Origin: JBICHN01 sp043101845
Lineage (GTDB): Bacteria; Planctomycetota; Phycisphaerae; Phycisphaerales; UBA5793
DNA: 64,000 nucleotides
NCBI GenBank assembly: GCA_043101845.1
Contig: JBICHN010000002.1
Span: 124,001 to 188,000 of the forward strand
Direction: 5' to 3'
Shown: positions 16,875 through 24,960 of the stretch, one piece after another
Layout: each line of letters starts with the position of its first letter
Position numbering within the stretch: the stretch's first letter is position 1
The notes under the pieces: generated by a model
The model's database searches: none
The model's input: the letters and a program-made list of their open reading frames with translations, nothing else
What the model was told of the DNA's origin: nothing
Position numbers and translations under genes: made by a program

Positions 16875-16940
16875 TGAACATGCTCACTTTTTGCTTGACG
16901 ACGGAGCTGGTGCGTCGCATAATATGAACGGGTTCACTTT
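16875..16940 (+). promoter_or_regulatory. Sigma70 promoter flanked by two TetR-type operator repeats
   Basis: TTGACG (16895-16900), 17 bp, CATAAT (16918-16923) is a good vegetative promoter for the TetR-ABC1 kinase pair. It is flanked by two copies of a 16-nt element, TGAACATGCTCACTTT at 16875-16890 and TGAACGGGTTCACTTT at 16925-16940, 13 of 16 identical and 50 bp apart. Each holds an imperfect dyad of the form TGAAC-NN-GTTCA. One lies just upstream of -35 and the other covers the predicted start site, the usual layout for autorepression. Confidence 0.8.
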
Positions 16941-16957
16941 GAGCGGGACGACTCGCC

Positions 16958-17638
16958 ATGCGCGTCACGGCCGAGCGAAAGCGCGAAACTCGTCGGACGA
17001 TTCTTCAGTCTGCGCTCGAACTCTTTGAACATAAGGGATTTGAGCAGACCACCACTCGACATATCGCGGCCTCGGCCGACCTCGCGGTTGGAACGCTCTT
17101 CAACTACTTTCCCTCAAAGGAAGCGATCGCCGTCGATCTCGTAGTGACGGCCTTGTCCGGTCTGGAGTCGTCAGAGGATCGCGCTCCACGCGGCGACGAG
17201 TCGCTCGAAGAGTCCCTTTTCGCGTTTATCATGGCCGGACTCGCCCGGGCGGAGCGTCGCCGAAGTCTCGTCGCGACCGCGCTGCCGGTGCTGTCCGAAC
17301 CGTCCGTCGCCAATTCGTTTTTCGCCGCGGACGGCGAAGTGGAGACGCCCGCTCGATCCTTTCAGCGTCGTCACCTTGACGCGGTGGTCGCGCTTCTGAG
17401 ACGCCATGGCGCGCCGATGACGGTCGAGTCGGACGCGATTCTTCTGCATCTCTACTGGTCCCTTTATCTCGGCGCCCTGTCCTTCTGGGCGAGCGACCAG
17501 TCGCCCGGCTGCGAAGACACCCTCGCGGTCGTCGATCGCCTCACGCGCGTCTTCGCTCGCGCGGCGTTGACGGATCAGCGACAGGAGCGACCGCCGGAAC
17601 ACGAGAACGGTATTGAATCGAAGGGAGGCGTGGAATGA
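16958..17638 (+). CDS. TetR-family transcriptional regulator
   Basis: 226 residues. The N-terminal HTH is a clear TetR_N domain: RRTILQSALELFEHKGFEQTTTRHIAASADLAVGTLFNYFPSKEAIAVDLV. The C-terminal ligand domain is not conserved enough to name a ligand. The stop codon overlaps the start of the ABC1 kinase gene by 4 bp (ATGA), so the two are co-translated. The promoter at 16895-16923 and the paired dyads around it suggest the protein represses its own operon until a small molecule, perhaps a lipid or quinone-related compound, releases it. The ligand idea is inference from the partner gene. Confidence 0.92.
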   Translation: MRVTAERKRETRRTILQSALELFEHKGFEQTTTRHIAASADLAVGTLFNYFPSKEAIAVDLVVTALSGLESSEDRAPRGDESLEESLFAFIMAGLARAERRRSLVATALPVLSEPSVANSFFAADGEVETPARSFQRRHLDAVVALLRRHGAPMTVESDAILLHLYWSLYLGALSFWASDQSPGCEDTLAVVDRLTRVFARAALTDQRQERPPEHENGIESKGGVE

Positions 17639-19083
17639 GTACGACCCCCGCTGAAGGAACGCCGAATCTCGCCGATCTGATGGACGCGCTTCCGGTTGAT
17701 GATGACCGCGGCCCGTCGGCCGAGCTGCATGGCGCGCTCGATCGTCTCGTCGCCGACCTTGCCCGTCGCCCGGCGCCGGTGGGACGGGTGCATCGAGCCT
17801 GGATTCTCGGCTCGATGCCCGCGAAGGTTGCGGCCGCCTATCTCGCGTGGTGGTTGCGCAGCCGTTTCGACAACGCGGCTGGTCGTGAGCGCCGCCTCGC
17901 GGAAACCAGACTCCGAGCGGCGTTCGAACTCCTCGCCCGAATGAGTTACCTTCGAGGCGCCGCGATGAAAGCGGGTCAGGCCCTCGCGGCGTATCCGTCC
18001 GTCGTTCCCACCGAATTCGCCGAGCTTCTTGGACGGCTCAGCTTCGAAGCGCCACCGATGCACCTGTCGCTCGTGCGCGAGGTCATACGCCGCGATCTTA
18101 ACGCGGAGCCTGAAGACCTCTTTGCGGAGTTCGAGCCGAAGGCGTTCGCCGCGGCCTCCTTCGGACAAGTTCACCGAGCCCGCGTGTCGGAAAGCGGACC
18201 GCCGCTCGCGGTCAAGGTGCAGTATCCAAATATGGCGCGCACGATTCGTTCGGACATGCGCAATCTCAGGACGGTTTCGGCGCCGATGCGTCTCACCCGC
18301 GACTGGGACAACACGCTTCTTCAACTCGATGACATCGCCGAGACACTCGAACGGGAAACGGACTACAAGTCTGAAGCGTCCTACGCGGCGACGGCTCGTG
18401 AGTATTTCGAGAGCCACGACGAGGTGGTGGTCCCGCGTATTGACGAGGCCCGGTCGGGCGCCCGCGTGTTAACGATGGAATACCTTCCCGGCGCGCACCT
18501 TCGCGAATACCTTGGGACCGATCCGCCGCAGGAGGACCGCAATCGACGCGGGCGACAGATTACTGAAGCCGTCCTCGCGCTCTCCTACAAGGCCGGCCTT
18601 CTCTACGCCGATCCGCAGCCCGGCAACTTCATCTTCATGCCCGACGGTCGTCTCGGTCTCATTGACTTCGGCTGTTGCCGCCGATTGACCGAAGCGGACA
18701 TCGAGTACTTCACTGAAGTCGAAGAGGCGGCGATGTCCGGCGACGACGACGCGGGCTGGCGTTCGCTCATCCGAGGAACGGATCTCCCACCGTCGCGCTG
18801 GAATGACAAGGATCGTCGTCAATGGCTCATGGCGTATCGCGACTGGATGTTCGAGCCGGTACGGCACGAGGGCCCCTTCGACTTCGGCGCCGAGTCATAC
18901 TTCCGTCGGGGGGTCGCCCTTTACGGCGAATGCACTCGGCGGTGGTACACGCGGTCGCTGCCGATCAACACCTGGCTTGCGCGAAGCGTGTTCGGCGTGC
19001 GGGCGATGCTCACCCAACTCCGGGCGCAGATCGACTATCGGGCCATCTGGCTTCGCTACACCCCCGTCCGCATTGAAGAATGA
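17635..19083 (+). CDS. ABC1/UbiB-family atypical kinase
   Basis: 482 residues of the AarF/ABC1/UbiB protein-kinase-like family, involved in quinone biosynthesis or lipid homeostasis in characterised members. The family-defining KxGQ motif is MKAGQALAAYP (Lys112-Gln115), the alanine-rich nucleotide loop is AAASFGQVHRA (about 173-182), the ATP lysine is in LAVKVQYP (Lys194), the catalytic segment is LLYADPQPGNFIF (usual form HADPHPGN) and the metal-binding aspartate is in LGLIDFGCC. There is no obvious C-terminal membrane helix. It starts inside the TetR stop codon. No ubiquinone or menaquinone biosynthesis gene is adjacent, so its target is unknown. Confidence 0.92.
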   Translation: MSTTPAEGTPNLADLMDALPVDDDRGPSAELHGALDRLVADLARRPAPVGRVHRAWILGSMPAKVAAAYLAWWLRSRFDNAAGRERRLAETRLRAAFELLARMSYLRGAAMKAGQALAAYPSVVPTEFAELLGRLSFEAPPMHLSLVREVIRRDLNAEPEDLFAEFEPKAFAAASFGQVHRARVSESGPPLAVKVQYPNMARTIRSDMRNLRTVSAPMRLTRDWDNTLLQLDDIAETLERETDYKSEASYAATAREYFESHDEVVVPRIDEARSGARVLTMEYLPGAHLREYLGTDPPQEDRNRRGRQITEAVLALSYKAGLLYADPQPGNFIFMPDGRLGLIDFGCCRRLTEADIEYFTEVEEAAMSGDDDAGWRSLIRGTDLPPSRWNDKDRRQWLMAYRDWMFEPVRHEGPFDFGAESYFRRGVALYGECTRRWYTRSLPINTWLARSVFGVRAMLTQLRAQIDYRAIWLRYTPVRIEE

Positions 19084-19130
19084 CGGAGCGAAGCGCAGGT
19101 TCACCAGTTTGACGCCGCGACGCCGCCGGT

Positions 19131-19146
19131 ATGAGAGAACTCTCAT
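19131..19146. promoter_or_regulatory. Perfect 7-bp-arm dyad ATGAGAG-AA-CTCTCAT
   Basis: A 16-bp near-perfect palindrome in the 225-bp space between the ABC1 kinase gene and the response regulator gene. The 2-nt centre is too short for an RNA hairpin loop, so it is more likely a protein-binding site than a terminator. No regulator can be assigned to it. Confidence 0.35.
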
Positions 19147-19308
19147 CCGGATAGGTCCGACACTACATTTCGACGGCAAACGCGTCACTCATGCGGCATG
19201 TGACCAGTTCGTGTGATACGCTCTTTCTCATCGGGGGGCGACAGGAACGCGGGCGCCATGATTTCCGAATTGAGACTGACCAGACGAGTTCAACCAGAAG
19301 CAGGTTCG

Positions 19309-19698
19309 ATGCCCACAGATCGGTCCTCCCAGATCCGTGTCCTCGTTGTCGAAGATCAGGTCTTCCTTGCCGACGATCTGGCGGAAACGCTCGAGGAAGC
19401 CGGGATGCAGGTGGTGGGACCGATCGGCCGGCTCAATCCGGCGCTCGAGCTCGCGCGCGATGCGAACATTGACGCGGCCATTCTTGACATCAACCTCGGC
19501 GACGATGAACGCGTCTTTCCGTTGGCGGATCTTCTCGCCGAGCGGGGTGTGCCGTTCATGTTCGTCACCGGCTACGAAGAGGATGTGATTCCGGCCCGGC
19601 ATCGGAATCGGCCTCGCCTGGGGAAGCCGGTCACGCACGACGCGCTCCTCCGTGCGCTCGATCGTGTCGTAGATTCACGCGACGGCGTCTCGAACTGA
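19309..19698 (+). CDS. Single-domain response regulator (receiver)
   Basis: 129 residues that are all receiver domain: RVLVVEDQVFLADDLAETLEEAG at the start with the acidic pair, the phosphoacceptor aspartate in IDAAILDINLGDD, the conserved threonine in FMFVTGYEED and the lysine in RLGKPVTHDALL. There is no output domain, so it would act by protein contact or as a phosphorelay shuttle. The HisKA_2-type kinase at 4.5 kb is of the kind that often signals to such receivers, but the genes are far apart. The start at 19309 is chosen by homology; earlier in-frame starts at 19213 and 19258 add unconserved residues. Confidence 0.88.
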   Translation: MPTDRSSQIRVLVVEDQVFLADDLAETLEEAGMQVVGPIGRLNPALELARDANIDAAILDINLGDDERVFPLADLLAERGVPFMFVTGYEEDVIPARHRNRPRLGKPVTHDALLRALDRVVDSRDGVSN

Positions 19699-19712
19699 AA
19701 ACGCGAGCGTTC

Positions 19713-21368
19713 TCATGATCGCGGCGACCGGCGGCGCGTCGCGGTGAGACGGAGTCGTCCGCGGAAACCTGGCTTTGGCTTGCGTTCGTTCGACGCGATC
19801 TCTTCAAATCCCAGCGGGATGTCAATCTCATATCGATTGTCGTCGACGAGCTGCATCGCGGGTTCGCGGTTCGTGTCGCCCACGGGTCGCGCACTCGAGA
19901 GTCCGTAGCGGAGGGGTCGTTTCGGCGCGCGCGGGTTGACATGAAAAGTGATCGTCTCGGCGAGGATCGGCGCCCCCTCGAAGTGATCGTCGAACCAGAA
20001 GCGTCGTTCGACTTCGTACATGGGTCGCACGATGGCGAGGTCGAGCGCGAACGCAAGGTAACGGTGTTCATCCTGCTTCGCGCCATCCTCGGCCATGTTT
20101 CCCTTGGTTCGCGCGGCCTCGAGGAGGCAGGTGGAGAAGAGGTACTCGGGGTCTCCATTCACCCATTCGGTGTGTCGGGCGAAGACCGCCGAGGCATGAG
20201 CCATGCGTCGCTCGTGAAGAAAGTACGCGGCGCCCCGAACGCGCAGCGCCGCCTCGATGTGGTACGACACCTCGACCTTTCGACCGCGGTCGACCTCACG
20301 CTGAATCTCCAGCGGGAGCGTAATCTCGTCGGCGAAGAGACGCGCGTCGACCCGCCACTCGCCGAAGAAGAATCGACGCAGATTCTGGTAGCCCTCCTCT
20401 GAGTTCACAATTCCAAACGGGCCGCTGTGCGAACGGTGAGCGAACGCCCGCGGGGCGCGTTGGACGGCCGCATTGCTGATCATGACGAGGCCGTCGCTCG
20501 TCGGGCCGGTGACGCGCTTCGACATCCTGAAGAACGCAGAGTAGTCGCGATAGTTTGTCCCGATGAAGCAGAAGAATCGCTGCGGATCGAAGGCGCCGTC
20601 AAGCGATCGGATGTCGGACTTCCGCGACAACCCGAGATACCTCTGAATGTTCTTCGGTTTGAAGTTTCGAATATGCCATCGGTCGAGACCGCCGAGGTCA
20701 GGCGGCGCCACGCCGAGCATTTCGATCCCGCCATGCGGCGTCCCGTAGGTGAACACCTTCTCCACGAGGTGAACGGAATCGTCGACTCGACCGTTCTCAT
20801 CGACCGGTCGATCGGACAATTCGAGTCGAGCCGTCTCTTCAGTATCCACCCGGCCGCGTTCATCGAGCCAACCGTTGCGGCAGAGGTTCTGCAGATAACA
20901 ACGGACGATGAGCCCGCCCATCGAATGAGCCACGAGGTAGACGCGGAATGCGGTACGCACTACGGACGGCTGATCGCGACAGACCTGCTCACGGATCTGC
21001 AGGATGAACTCACGGAGTTCGCGCGCGAACTCAGGAATGGAGGCGCGGCGACCACCACCGGGTTGATCCTCGTCTTCGTAGTAGCGAAAGATCCAGATAC
21101 TGCGGGGTTCAACGGTTTCGTCCGGTTTGGGGAAGTCGCCGTTTCGATAGACATCGAGATAGTCATGATCCTTCATGAGTCGAATAAGGGGTGATTCAAA
21201 GATGAATCGAACGATGTTGCCCTCGTGATCCTGGCGGATCTTCGTTGAGCCGAGATTGAATCCCATGTACGGTGTCGCGACGGTGGATTCGATCTCGCGA
21301 TCCGTCGCCGCGAAACCTCGGAGATAGACGATGGGAAAGAACGGGGGCTTGAGTGCGGCGGCCGGCAT
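19713..21368 (-). CDS. Large PGAP1/lecithin-acyltransferase-like alpha/beta hydrolase
   Basis: 551 residues. The N-terminal half has the alpha/beta-hydrolase features FFPIVYLRGFAATDREIE (first strand and oxyanion region), VYLVAHSMGGLIVRCYLQNLC (nucleophile elbow with Ser in HSMGG) and VFTYGTPHGGIEMLG, as in lipases of the PGAP1/LCAT group. The C-terminal part (from about 330) is rich in charged beta segments such as FALDLAIVRPMYEVERRFWFDDHFEGAPILAETITFHVNP and has no family I recognise. No signal peptide is seen. The start at 21368 has GGAG 7 nt upstream. It is probably co-transcribed with the small helical protein and lipoprotein genes upstream. Confidence 0.75.
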   Translation of the reverse strand: MPAAALKPPFFPIVYLRGFAATDREIESTVATPYMGFNLGSTKIRQDHEGNIVRFIFESPLIRLMKDHDYLDVYRNGDFPKPDETVEPRSIWIFRYYEDEDQPGGGRRASIPEFARELREFILQIREQVCRDQPSVVRTAFRVYLVAHSMGGLIVRCYLQNLCRNGWLDERGRVDTEETARLELSDRPVDENGRVDDSVHLVEKVFTYGTPHGGIEMLGVAPPDLGGLDRWHIRNFKPKNIQRYLGLSRKSDIRSLDGAFDPQRFFCFIGTNYRDYSAFFRMSKRVTGPTSDGLVMISNAAVQRAPRAFAHRSHSGPFGIVNSEEGYQNLRRFFFGEWRVDARLFADEITLPLEIQREVDRGRKVEVSYHIEAALRVRGAAYFLHERRMAHASAVFARHTEWVNGDPEYLFSTCLLEAARTKGNMAEDGAKQDEHRYLAFALDLAIVRPMYEVERRFWFDDHFEGAPILAETITFHVNPRAPKRPLRYGLSSARPVGDTNREPAMQLVDDNRYEIDIPLGFEEIASNERKPKPGFRGRLRLTATRRRSPRS

Positions 21369-21419
21369 CAGCATGCTCCACGAGTAGACAACGAATCGCA
21401 GACTTCGCGGATCGGCTCG

Positions 21420-21740
21420 CTACGCGGTCGTCAGTCGATCGGCGAGATCCCGCGCCTTCTTCACGATGTCCTTGAGTGTGCCGAGGGCATGAATCGGACT
21501 GTCCCGGCCGATGCGTGCGATGGTTTCGTCCATGATCTCGATGAAGGATTCGAACTGAATCGTGCGATCCGCTATCGCATCGAGCGTCTCGCCGATGAAC
21601 TCGTCGGACAGACGAGTTCGAGCCGCACGGGCCTCGTCGACCTGGTCGTTCGTCGCCACGAGCGAGCGCGCAATGTTGTTCAACGCGCGCCTAGCGTCGC
21701 GGTAGGTTTCCTGTGCCGTCCGATCCGTCAAGTGGGCCAT
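21420..21740 (-). CDS. Small helical protein of unknown function
   Basis: 106 residues, soluble, strongly helical and probably a coiled coil: RTAQETYRDARRALNNIARSLVATNDQVDEARAARTRLSDEF, then FESFIEIMDETIARIG and LGTLKDIVKKARDLADRL. I do not recognise a family. It lies between the lipoprotein gene (24 bp upstream) and the lipase-like gene (51 bp downstream) on the same strand. The lipoprotein it follows is also largely helical, so the two products might interact; this is inference only. Confidence 0.6.
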   Translation of the reverse strand: MAHLTDRTAQETYRDARRALNNIARSLVATNDQVDEARAARTRLSDEFIGETLDAIADRTIQFESFIEIMDETIARIGRDSPIHALGTLKDIVKKARDLADRLTTA

Positions 21741-21764
21741 CGTGCAGGATCCATCTCAATGCCG

Positions 21765-22931
21765 TCAGGGTGACGCGGCGGTTCGTTCGTAGAGGGCCAG
21801 CGTTCGGCGGAGCGTCACCGCAAGCGTTATGAGTTCGCTCGCGAAGTCGATTGAAGGGGGCGCCGGACGATCGAGCGCGCGGTGGAGGGCTTCATGAGCG
21901 CGACGAACCGCGCGCAGCGTGCGGACATACTCCACCATCACCGCGCGGTACGCGAAGAGTGATTCATCGAGGGAGGCGACCTCGTCGGCGAGTCTCCGCA
22001 TTTCGCTGAAGCTGGCTTCGACGCGTAGTTGATGCGTGGCGTTCGGGACGCCGTCCCCGGATTCGCCGAACCGAAGAACATTGTCCTCGGGCCAATCTTC
22101 GAGCGCGAGAAGTGTCGCATTCATCGAGTCGATGACGACACTGAATTGCTCCGGCGCGGCGTCGCGCGTGAGTTCGAACTCCATGAGCAGGCGCTGGGTC
22201 GCTCTCGCGAGATCGGTTATTCGATCGACTCGGGCGTCGACTTGCCGGTCGCGAAGCGCGAGGCGGAGGTCGTAGAAGTCTTGCGCGTCGGCTTCGAGCA
22301 GATCGAGAAACTGCATGATCGCGGGATGCGCCGCTCGAATGGCGTCTTCGAACCGCTTCGCCGCGATGGCGCGCTCCATCGCCTCGAGCGCAAGCTTGAC
22401 CGGCGCCGCGAACGGCGCGATTTCGCCGGCGGCCCCGGCGACCGCGCTGAGCGGGAACGACTGCAACTCGGTGACGAGCCCATCGACGGACGCAGCGACC
22501 GCGTCGGCGTTTCCGCCGGCGGCGAGTGTCACGAGGGCCGTGTTGTACCGTTCGAGCGTCCTCCATGCGAGCAGGCGCACCCCGACCGGATCGACGAGTG
22601 ATTCCTCGTCGGCGATCGATCGGACATCGAACGCAAATCGATCAGGCGCTTCGTTCGCTCGCGGGTCCGAGTCGTCGGCTTCGAGCGCGGCGACTTCGAG
22701 CAGGGCCGCTTCGTGGTCGAGGAGCACGGCCTCGCCGGCGCGGCGGGATTCGTCGAATGCGTTTCGATAGGCGCTGAGTTCAGCCGTGGGAGGCGAGCCG
22801 CAACCCGCGACGAGCAAGGTGAGAATGACCGCGCCTGCGACCGCGATTCGCGTGCACGCCAACGCGACGCGACAATCGGCTCGACACGACGACCCCCCGG
22901 AATGGCGACGCGACCGGAATGGGCATCGCAT
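21765..22931 (-). CDS. Helical lipoprotein of unknown function
   Basis: Up to 388 residues. A signal sequence ends in the lipobox LLVAGCGSPP, so the mature protein should be lipid-anchored. The mature part is Ala/Asp/Glu/Arg-rich and almost entirely helical, with no family I recognise (TAELSAYRNAFDESRRAGEAVLLDHEAALLEVAALEADD...). The ATG at 22931 puts an unusually long basic stretch before the hydrophobic core; a TTG about 24 codons later would give a signal peptide of normal length, so the start is uncertain. It heads a probable three-gene unit with the small helical protein and the lipase-like hydrolase. Confidence 0.6.
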   Translation of the reverse strand: MRCPFRSRRHSGGSSCRADCRVALACTRIAVAGAVILTLLVAGCGSPPTAELSAYRNAFDESRRAGEAVLLDHEAALLEVAALEADDSDPRANEAPDRFAFDVRSIADEESLVDPVGVRLLAWRTLERYNTALVTLAAGGNADAVAASVDGLVTELQSFPLSAVAGAAGEIAPFAAPVKLALEAMERAIAAKRFEDAIRAAHPAIMQFLDLLEADAQDFYDLRLALRDRQVDARVDRITDLARATQRLLMEFELTRDAAPEQFSVVIDSMNATLLALEDWPEDNVLRFGESGDGVPNATHQLRVEASFSEMRRLADEVASLDESLFAYRAVMVEYVRTLRAVRRAHEALHRALDRPAPPSIDFASELITLAVTLRRTLALYERTAASP

Positions 22932-23041
22932 CGGACCGGGACTCCATCAGGGAGTGTTTCGATCAGCGTACCACGCGCGATCCGAAACGCAAATCGGTTC
23001 GATTAACTCGAGGTTGTCCGGAAACTCGCGGGACGCCCGGC

Positions 23042-23794
23042 TCAGCGTCGATCCCATGGGACGGTCTCGAGAAACCGGCGGATATCGCCGGCGGTTCGGA
23101 ACTTCTTCGCGATGAGAGAGTCCTTCAAACCACACACGACATTCTTCACCGCTTGCGGCTGCTTCGAGTAGTGCGTACGGCCACCGATCGCTTCGTAGAG
23201 CATGCGGGTGATGTAGAAGACATCGTTCCGCACATTCGCCATGCTTGGCGGCCCCCAGTGAAACAGGTCGACGAGCTTCACGCGGAAGGAGATGCCCTGG
23301 CGCCGGACGATGACATTCTCTGAATGGAGGTCGCCGTGATATTCGCGCCGATCGTGGATCGGCTCGATTCCCTTCGCGATGGCGTAGATCAGGTGGAGCG
23401 CTTCGAACGCGCCGAGGCGCTTGCCCGGCTGGCGCCGGAGGAAGTCCGAGAGCGGCTCACCCTCGACGAAATCGGAAACGAGAAAGCTGATCGGCTGACG
23501 CCGGTACTGAATCTGCTCCCGCGTGCGGTATTGAACGAGGATCGGACAGTCGCGCAACTTGTGCAGTTTCTTCGCGTACCGGTTGAGCGCGGCGTCGCGT
23601 CGATTCCGGTGGGGAAAGAAGAACTTGGCGGCCCGTTCGATGTCGGCGCCGAGCTCGCGCAGGAGATAGACCTCGCCCTCATATCCGGCGCCGAGCCGAT
23701 CGACCACCTCGTACTTCCGTGCGAGGATTCGACCGGCGTGAAAGTTGAACGAGGTAATCTCCTCGTTCGCCGGGCTGGAGGCTCTCTTCGCCAT
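23042..23794 (-). CDS. Divergent Ser/Thr protein-kinase-fold protein
   Basis: 250 residues, a minimal protein kinase domain without membrane helix. The glycine loop is DRLGAGYEGEVYLL, the ATP lysine is in RAAKFFFP, and the catalytic loop HGDLHSENVIV has Asp and Asn in place. The magnesium DFG motif is replaced by KLVDLFHWGPP, keeping the Asp but not Phe-Gly. HGDLHSEN resembles the loops of RIO/LPS-kinase and antibiotic-kinase-like enzymes rather than classical PknB, so the substrate may not be protein. No Shine-Dalgarno is obvious before the ATG at 23794. The gene is isolated from its neighbours by 80-110 bp. Confidence 0.8.
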   Translation of the reverse strand: MAKRASSPANEEITSFNFHAGRILARKYEVVDRLGAGYEGEVYLLRELGADIERAAKFFFPHRNRRDAALNRYAKKLHKLRDCPILVQYRTREQIQYRRQPISFLVSDFVEGEPLSDFLRRQPGKRLGAFEALHLIYAIAKGIEPIHDRREYHGDLHSENVIVRRQGISFRVKLVDLFHWGPPSMANVRNDVFYITRMLYEAIGGRTHYSKQPQAVKNVVCGLKDSLIAKKFRTAGDIRRFLETVPWDRR

Positions 23795-23875
23795 AGAACC
23801 TTGAAAAATCGGTGAATTCGTGAGTCGCGCGGCGATTGTAGCGGCCCGCGTCTCCGGCGCCGGGGCGGTCGGGCC

Positions 23876-24829
23876 TTACCGGTGAAAGCCCCGACCGGTC
23901 ACGATTCGAAGTGGCGCCGTGGCGTACCAGCCCGCCGCGCGAATCCTCGCTCCCCGCGACACCACTCCGGAGCGTTCGTACCCGAGGTCGTCGAGAAGCT
24001 CGCCGGCGAATCGCTCGAAGAGGGCGACCTCGAGATCGCTGAGATCACGCCGCCAGCGGCCGATCTTCGTCGGCTGCACCGGACGATTTACCTCGGGGTG
24101 AAACTGTCGGCGATGCGCTGGAATCTGATCTTCGGCATCTTCGTGGTACTCGAGCATGGCCGCCTCGAACGGCTCATCGAGGAATGTGCAGATCGCGGCC
24201 AACTCCGTCTCCGGCCTCTCGACAAGTCGCTCGTAGAGAACTTCGTGGTATCGCCCCCTGGGCTGGAACAGGCGACGGCCGTCGCCGCGGGCCCGTTCGA
24301 CCCGTCGACGCCAGTCGAGCGCCTCGGCGATGACCCCGCTCTTCGCCCATCCGAGCGCTTTGCGGGACGCGGCGACATCGCGGCCATCCCGGATGATGTG
24401 AATGACCATGGCCTCTGGAAAGAGTGAATGAATCAGGGGCAGGCACAGTGCGTAGGGGGGAGTCTTGTCACCCCAGCGAGCCTTCCCGTGGCCATCCGCC
24501 CAGGCGGTGAAGACGAGGTCGTACCAGCGGCGCGGCTCCGGAGGCGCCGCGTCGATGAGCATCCGCTCGACCACCTCCGGATCGAGTTCCCACTCCTGGA
24601 ACCGCGGATGCGCGAGAAGATTCTTGGCGAACGCTCGAGGGTGCGGTTTCGGTCCGAGCCGTCGATCGAGATCTTTGATGAAATGCGACTCGGGCGGGAT
24701 CGCGAGTCTGGAATGACGGTTGAGCATCAGGCGGAGCAGTGTCGTGCCCGAGCGACCGGAGCCGACGATAAAGAACGGCGGCCGCCCGGGTTCACCTTTC
24801 ACGGCAAATGTGTCGTCTTCGTTTCTCAC
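23876..24829 (-). CDS. Sulfotransferase-family protein
   Basis: 317 residues. The 5'-PAPS phosphosulfate loop is FFIVGSGRSGTTLLRLML near residue 20, and the 3'-phosphate-binding region is VIHIIRDGRDVAAS followed by the RKALGWAKSG segment, both diagnostic for PAPS-dependent sulfotransferases. HEVLYERLVERPETELAAICTFLD is the usual C-terminal motif. It would sulfate a glycan, lipid or small molecule. The GTG start at 24829 follows TATCGT by 8 nt and lacks a Shine-Dalgarno, so it may be leaderless. The sulfatase at 9.3 kb could act on related material, which is speculation. Confidence 0.9.
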   Translation of the reverse strand: MRNEDDTFAVKGEPGRPPFFIVGSGRSGTTLLRLMLNRHSRLAIPPESHFIKDLDRRLGPKPHPRAFAKNLLAHPRFQEWELDPEVVERMLIDAAPPEPRRWYDLVFTAWADGHGKARWGDKTPPYALCLPLIHSLFPEAMVIHIIRDGRDVAASRKALGWAKSGVIAEALDWRRRVERARGDGRRLFQPRGRYHEVLYERLVERPETELAAICTFLDEPFEAAMLEYHEDAEDQIPAHRRQFHPEVNRPVQPTKIGRWRRDLSDLEVALFERFAGELLDDLGYERSGVVSRGARIRAAGWYATAPLRIVTGRGFHR

Positions 24830-24888
24830 GGTCCGTGACGATAGGCGGGGCCGCCGCGATATCGCGATGACTCCATCGGCGCCAGAAG

Positions 24889-24927
24889 AAACGCCCGACC
24901 ACCAACAGAGTCAGCGGCCGGGCGTTT
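24889..24927. terminator. Bidirectional hairpin terminator
   Basis: AAACGCCCGACC at 24889-24900 pairs with GGCCGGGCGTTTT at 24916-24928 with one mismatch; T-runs follow on both strands. It lies downstream of the minus-strand secreted-protein gene ending at 24961, whose transcript it most likely ends. Confidence 0.75.
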
Positions 24928-24960
24928 TCCATTATCTCATGGATGTCGCGTGCGATTGAA

